7,295 nucleotides of DNA from contig JADLBI010000091.1 in NCBI GenBank assembly GCA_020847775.1, forward strand, positions 1 to 7,295. Reading direction: 5' to 3'. This DNA comes from Opitutaceae bacterium (GTDB lineage Bacteria > Verrucomicrobiota > Verrucomicrobiia > Opitutales > Opitutaceae). Position numbers and translations under genes: made by a program. Below, piece by piece: positions 5,247 through 7,295 of this stretch; position 1 is the stretch's first letter, and each line of letters opens with the position of its first letter. The notes beneath the pieces were generated by a model. The model saw only the letters and a program-made list of their open reading frames with translations. It was not told the origin of the DNA and did not search any database.

Positions 5247-6686
5247 CTAGGACTTTTGCAGGATGTGATAATTCGCCATCGAGATGCCGCTGAGCATTGT
5301 GCCAATGATGCCTAAAAATCCTTGGTCGGTGCCGCAAAGATACAGATTCGCCAACGCGGTGCGGCCGTCGCGAATTTTGTCCGGCGCACCGTAAATCGCG
5401 CCGTTTAAGTGTCCGGTAAATTTCGTGATGGTGCGTGGGCTGAACATGTCGGTCGCGACGATATTATCGTCCAGTTGCGCATCGGTAACCACAGGCAAGA
5501 ACCGCCGCGCGCTGCGTTGGATTTCCGCAAACCAACGCTGTTTGTCGGCGCGATAGGTTTCCTCGGGCAGATCAAACCATTGCGCAGGATTGGCGAGGCA
5601 GGTCACACGGAAAAACCCTTCGTCAAGGTTCTGTCCGTCGGAATACGCGAAATTGTTGGGAAAACAAATCACGCCGCTGCGCGTATCAACCTGCGTCGAG
5701 GGACAGGCGTATTCGAAACGCGGTGAATCATTGAAAAACACGATCGTGTCGTCGCCCCACCCGAGCGCGGCTGGCTGGGTTCTCAGCACCGTGATGGTTT
5801 CAGTGAAGGAGTGGCCGCCGGGTTGAATTTTTGATTTTTGATTTTCGATTTTCGATTGAGAATCAATCAACGCGGCCGTTTCGGGCGAGCCGATGGAGGA
5901 AATGACATGTGTGGCCGTGACCTCTTCGCCGGAATCAAGGACAAGCGCGGCCGCCCTGCCCTCGCGTGCGATGATTTTTTGCACGCCGCATTTCATACGT
6001 CGCTCGCCACCGGCGGCGCGGTATTTGTCCACCAGCACCCGCAGGATCACGCGCACGCCGTCCAGCGGCCGGGCAAAGCCCTCGAGGAACAGCGCCTTGA
6101 ACATGATGACAAACTGGCCGAATTCCATGTCGCGCTCTTGCGCGCTACCATAATACATGACCGGGCAGAAAAGCATGTCCTCAAGCAGCGCATCCTTAAC
6201 ATGGTGGCGGACTATCGCCCGAGCGGATACCGGCTTGAGGTCGAGCGCGACATCATCGTAAGTGCGGATGGCATGAACGAGCGCGCAAAAGCCGCCGCTC
6301 TGCGAGGGAAATTCACGCGCCACCTCGCTCTCGAACACGGCGAAATCATTCGTGAACCGCAGGCTGGGTTCGCCGTGCGGACCAAAGGCCACGCGACTTT
6401 GTTTTTGTTCGCACAGCGCAAATTCGTCGCGGTCAATCCGCAACTGCCGCAACAGTTTCGTGAGCGGCGTGCCCTTGACACCAGGGCGCACAAAATTCGT
6501 CAACGCATGCAGGCCGACGTCGTATTTGCGGCCATCGATGCTGTAGAAGCCATTTAATCCTCCCACGGCGTTGTGTCGCTCAAAGATGCACACTTTTTTG
6601 CCGAAGTGCGCCAAGCGAATACCCGCAGCGAGGCCGGACATCCCGGCTCCGATGATGGCGACATCGTAATGCGAAGCGGTGTTCAT
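5247..6686 (-). CDS. CrtI/CrtISO-like FAD-dependent oxidoreductase (right copy)
   Basis: A 479-residue flavoprotein of the phytoene desaturase / carotenoid isomerase superfamily. Visible are the Rossmann motif YDVAIIGAGMSGLAAG (7-22), Glu36 for the FAD ribose, AVGGLNGF (40-47) and the C-terminal LYLCGTDQGFLG (448-459) with GTMLSG after it. Its reaction is probably desaturation, isomerisation or reduction of double bonds in a hydrophobic chain; the substrate is unknown. It lies 154 bp downstream of the ACP gene, across two repeats, and is followed by the convergent trhO. The start at ATG 6686 places the FAD motif at the N-terminus, and no Shine-Dalgarno is seen. Residues 274-288 (SQSKIENQKSKI core) are encoded by a 7-bp tandem repeat and look like a hydrophilic loop insertion. 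With the left-hand copy it forms a pair of diverged paralogues that may act in sequence or as a heterodimer. Confidence 0.85.
   Translation of the reverse strand: MNTASHYDVAIIGAGMSGLAAGIRLAHFGKKVCIFERHNAVGGLNGFYSIDGRKYDVGLHALTNFVRPGVKGTPLTKLLRQLRIDRDEFALCEQKQSRVAFGPHGEPSLRFTNDFAVFESEVAREFPSQSGGFCALVHAIRTYDDVALDLKPVSARAIVRHHVKDALLEDMLFCPVMYYGSAQERDMEFGQFVIMFKALFLEGFARPLDGVRVILRVLVDKYRAAGGERRMKCGVQKIIAREGRAAALVLDSGEEVTATHVISSIGSPETAALIDSQSKIENQKSKIQPGGHSFTETITVLRTQPAALGWGDDTIVFFNDSPRFEYACPSTQVDTRSGVICFPNNFAYSDGQNLDEGFFRVTCLANPAQWFDLPEETYRADKQRWFAEIQRSARRFLPVVTDAQLDDNIVATDMFSPRTITKFTGHLNGAIYGAPDKIRDGRTALANLYLCGTDQGFLGIIGTMLSGISMANYHILQKS
5826..5860. repeat. 7-bp tandem repeat within the oxidoreductase gene
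   Basis: Five heptamers lie in tandem on the plus strand: AATTTTT, GATTTTT, GATTTTC, GATTTTC and a degenerate GATTGAG. The stretch is much richer in A and T than its surroundings. It is read in frame on the minus strand as Lys/Ser/Asn/Gln-rich residues in the right-hand oxidoreductase. This style of GATTTT(C/T) repeat is usually intergenic in my experience. Confidence 0.8.
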
Positions 6687-6697
6687 CTCAGAGTTGT

Positions 6698-6732
6698 TTA
6701 ACCACGAATGGACACGAATCTACACGAATTAA
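6698..6732. repeat. 35-bp dispersed intergenic repeat, copy 2
   Basis: The same length and orientation as 2758-2792, with 28 of 35 bases identical. This copy is more regular, with three GAAT-ended units (CCACGAAT, ACACGAAT, ACACGAAT) at 10-11-bp spacing between TTAA ends. It lies just upstream of the start of the right-hand oxidoreductase, so it would be part of that gene's leader. Confidence 0.75.
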
Positions 6733-6744
6733 GAAGGCGATTTT

Positions 6745-6814
6745 GCAGGGCGAGGATGCGGATTCTCGCCAGTGTATGAAAACGATAAGGCGGGGTTCTG
6801 AGACCCCGCCCTGC
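6745..6814. repeat. Second, diverged REP-like palindrome pair
   Basis: Two hairpins of the same family as 5171-5240 lie in opposite orientation: 6745-6770 (GGCGAGGAT..ATTCTCGCC type) and 6789-6814 (GGCGGGGTTCTGAGACCCCGCC core at 6789-6810), separated by 18 bp. Both read GCAGGGCG outward from their outer edge. As inverted copies they match at about 18 of 26 positions. The right hairpin has a 7-bp GC-only stem and sits 27 bp after the ACP stop in the direction of transcription, so it could attenuate or terminate ACP transcription or stabilise its 3' end. Confidence 0.7.
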
Positions 6815-6840
6815 TACCTCGACAGTGAGAAAAACCGGGC

Positions 6841-7098
6841 TTACTTCCCCAGCGCGGTGAACTTCGGCGTCAGATATTCGGCGCAACTGTCCAAAGAAGC
6901 GAGTTGTTGATAATCCGCTTCAGGGACCTCAATGCCGTGCTGCTTGCGCAATTCCATCACGATATCGAGGAAATCCATCGAATCGAGTTCCAGTTGGTCG
7001 CGCAGGCGCACGTCGGGCTTGACGTTGCTCAAATCTTCATCGGGCGCGATGTCCGCGATGATGTCGAGCACCACCTGTTTGCATTCGTCTTTGGTCAT
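6841..7098 (-). CDS. Acyl carrier protein, probably pathway-dedicated
   Basis: An 85-residue acidic acyl carrier protein that tethers growing acyl chains through 4'-phosphopantetheine. The attachment serine is Ser40 in LELDSMDFLD, where the family norm is DSL; Met41 replaces Leu. The flanking helices look normal (VVLDIIADIAPDED; IVMELRKQHGIEVPE). ATG 7098 is preferred; an upstream TTG at 7119 would add seven unsupported residues. No Shine-Dalgarno is visible. It begins 23 bp after the stop of the FabF-type ketosynthase, forming the classical ketosynthase-ACP pair, though here the ACP follows the synthase instead of preceding it as in the usual acpP-fabF housekeeping order. That order and the neighbours suggest an ACP reserved for this pathway. 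The ACP identity is near certain; the dedicated role is inference. Confidence 0.92.
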   Translation of the reverse strand: MTKDECKQVVLDIIADIAPDEDLSNVKPDVRLRDQLELDSMDFLDIVMELRKQHGIEVPEADYQQLASLDSCAEYLTPKFTALGK

Positions 7099-7121
7099 AG
7101 TCTGAAAATGAAAGGCCAATC

Positions 7122-7295
7122 TTAGGGAACAAAGCGTTTAACAATCAACGTGGAATTTATACCCAACATGCCGAAGGAGTTGTTGAGGATGGTGTCCACC
7201 TTGGCGACCTTGCGCGGTCGATTCAAAACGAGACCCGGCAGCTCGCACTTGGGGTCGAGATCATCGACGTTGATGGTTGGGTGCACGGTCAGATC
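7122..7295 (-). CDS. fabF: FabF-type beta-ketoacyl-ACP synthase, C-terminal fragment
   Basis: The last 57 residues of a ketosynthase whose start lies beyond the right edge. FabF enzymes elongate acyl-ACP with malonyl-ACP. The fragment shows the family's HPTINVDDLDPKCEL segment (5-19; usually PPTIN..DPEC.L) and the terminal NSFGMLGINSTLIVKRF (39-55). The normal form of the latter is NSFGFGGTN; here Phe-Gly-Gly-Thr has become Met-Leu-Gly-Ile, which changes the loop that gates the acyl pocket in E. coli FabF (Phe400). The Cys-His-His residues lie outside the window, so activity cannot be judged; a chain-length-factor-like or inactive synthase is possible. It stops 23 bp before the ACP gene and is probably cotranscribed with it. 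Confidence 0.87.
   Translation of the reverse strand, partial: DLTVHPTINVDDLDPKCELPGLVLNRPRKVAKVDTILNNSFGMLGINSTLIVKRFVP

Noticed and set aside
5838..6557. Plus-strand open frame of 239 codons opposite the right-hand oxidoreductase
   Set aside because: Antisense shadow without family features; the minus-strand frame has both FAD-binding ends.
2789..6686. Carotenoid biosynthesis cluster
   Set aside because: No phytoene synthase, cyclase or prenyl transferase is seen; the neighbours are acyl-chain enzymes.
5171..6814. CRISPR array or composite transposon bounded by the repeats
   Set aside because: There are only two palindrome pairs with no regular spacers, no transposase and no target-site duplications that I could recognise.

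Overview
The window is a stretch of a lipid or hydrocarbon biosynthesis locus from a GC-rich bacterium. The best guess is the Verrucomicrobiota or a related PVC-group lineage. The reasons are: short dispersed intergenic repeats built on 'ACACGAAT' and 'GGCGGGG..CCCCGCC', which I associate with such genomes; weak or absent Shine-Dalgarno sequences at most starts; and published reports of ole genes in Verrucomicrobia and Planctomycetes. The taxonomic call is inference, not proof.

Eight of the nine genes lie on the minus strand and read right to left: the end of a FabF-type ketosynthase (7295-7122), a small acyl carrier protein (7098-6841), a CrtI/CrtISO-like FAD oxidoreductase (6686-5247), a second such oxidoreductase (4243-2789), a FabZ-type dehydratase (2747-2304), a FabI-type enoyl reductase (2301-1483), OleA (1483-449) and the first part of OleB (455-1, running off the left edge). 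The last four are packed with a 2-bp gap, a 1-bp overlap and a 7-bp overlap, so they are almost certainly one translationally coupled operon. One unrelated plus-strand gene, trhO (tRNA U34 hydroxylase, rhodanese family), sits between the two oxidoreductases.

Working model (inference): the ketosynthase, ACP, dehydratase and enoyl reductase build a dedicated acyl chain. The two FAD oxidoreductases desaturate, saturate or isomerise double bonds in that chain or in a later product. OleA then condenses two acyl thioesters head to head, and the beta-lactone formed later by OleD and OleC is decarboxylated by OleB to a long-chain olefin. OleC and OleD would be expected just beyond the left edge. The combination of CrtI-like enzymes with dedicated type II FAS parts also recalls the candidate ladderane gene clusters of anammox planctomycetes, but here it is joined to the Ole pathway.

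Non-coding structure is concentrated at three junctions. A perfect 23-bp inverted repeat lies between the convergent genes trhO and the right-hand oxidoreductase. A second, diverged pair of the same palindrome lies upstream of that oxidoreductase. Two copies of a 35-bp repeat sit at 2758-2792 and 6698-6732. A 7-bp tandem repeat of intergenic style lies inside the reading frame of the right-hand oxidoreductase. I saw no tRNA, rRNA, CRISPR array, transposase or riboswitch.
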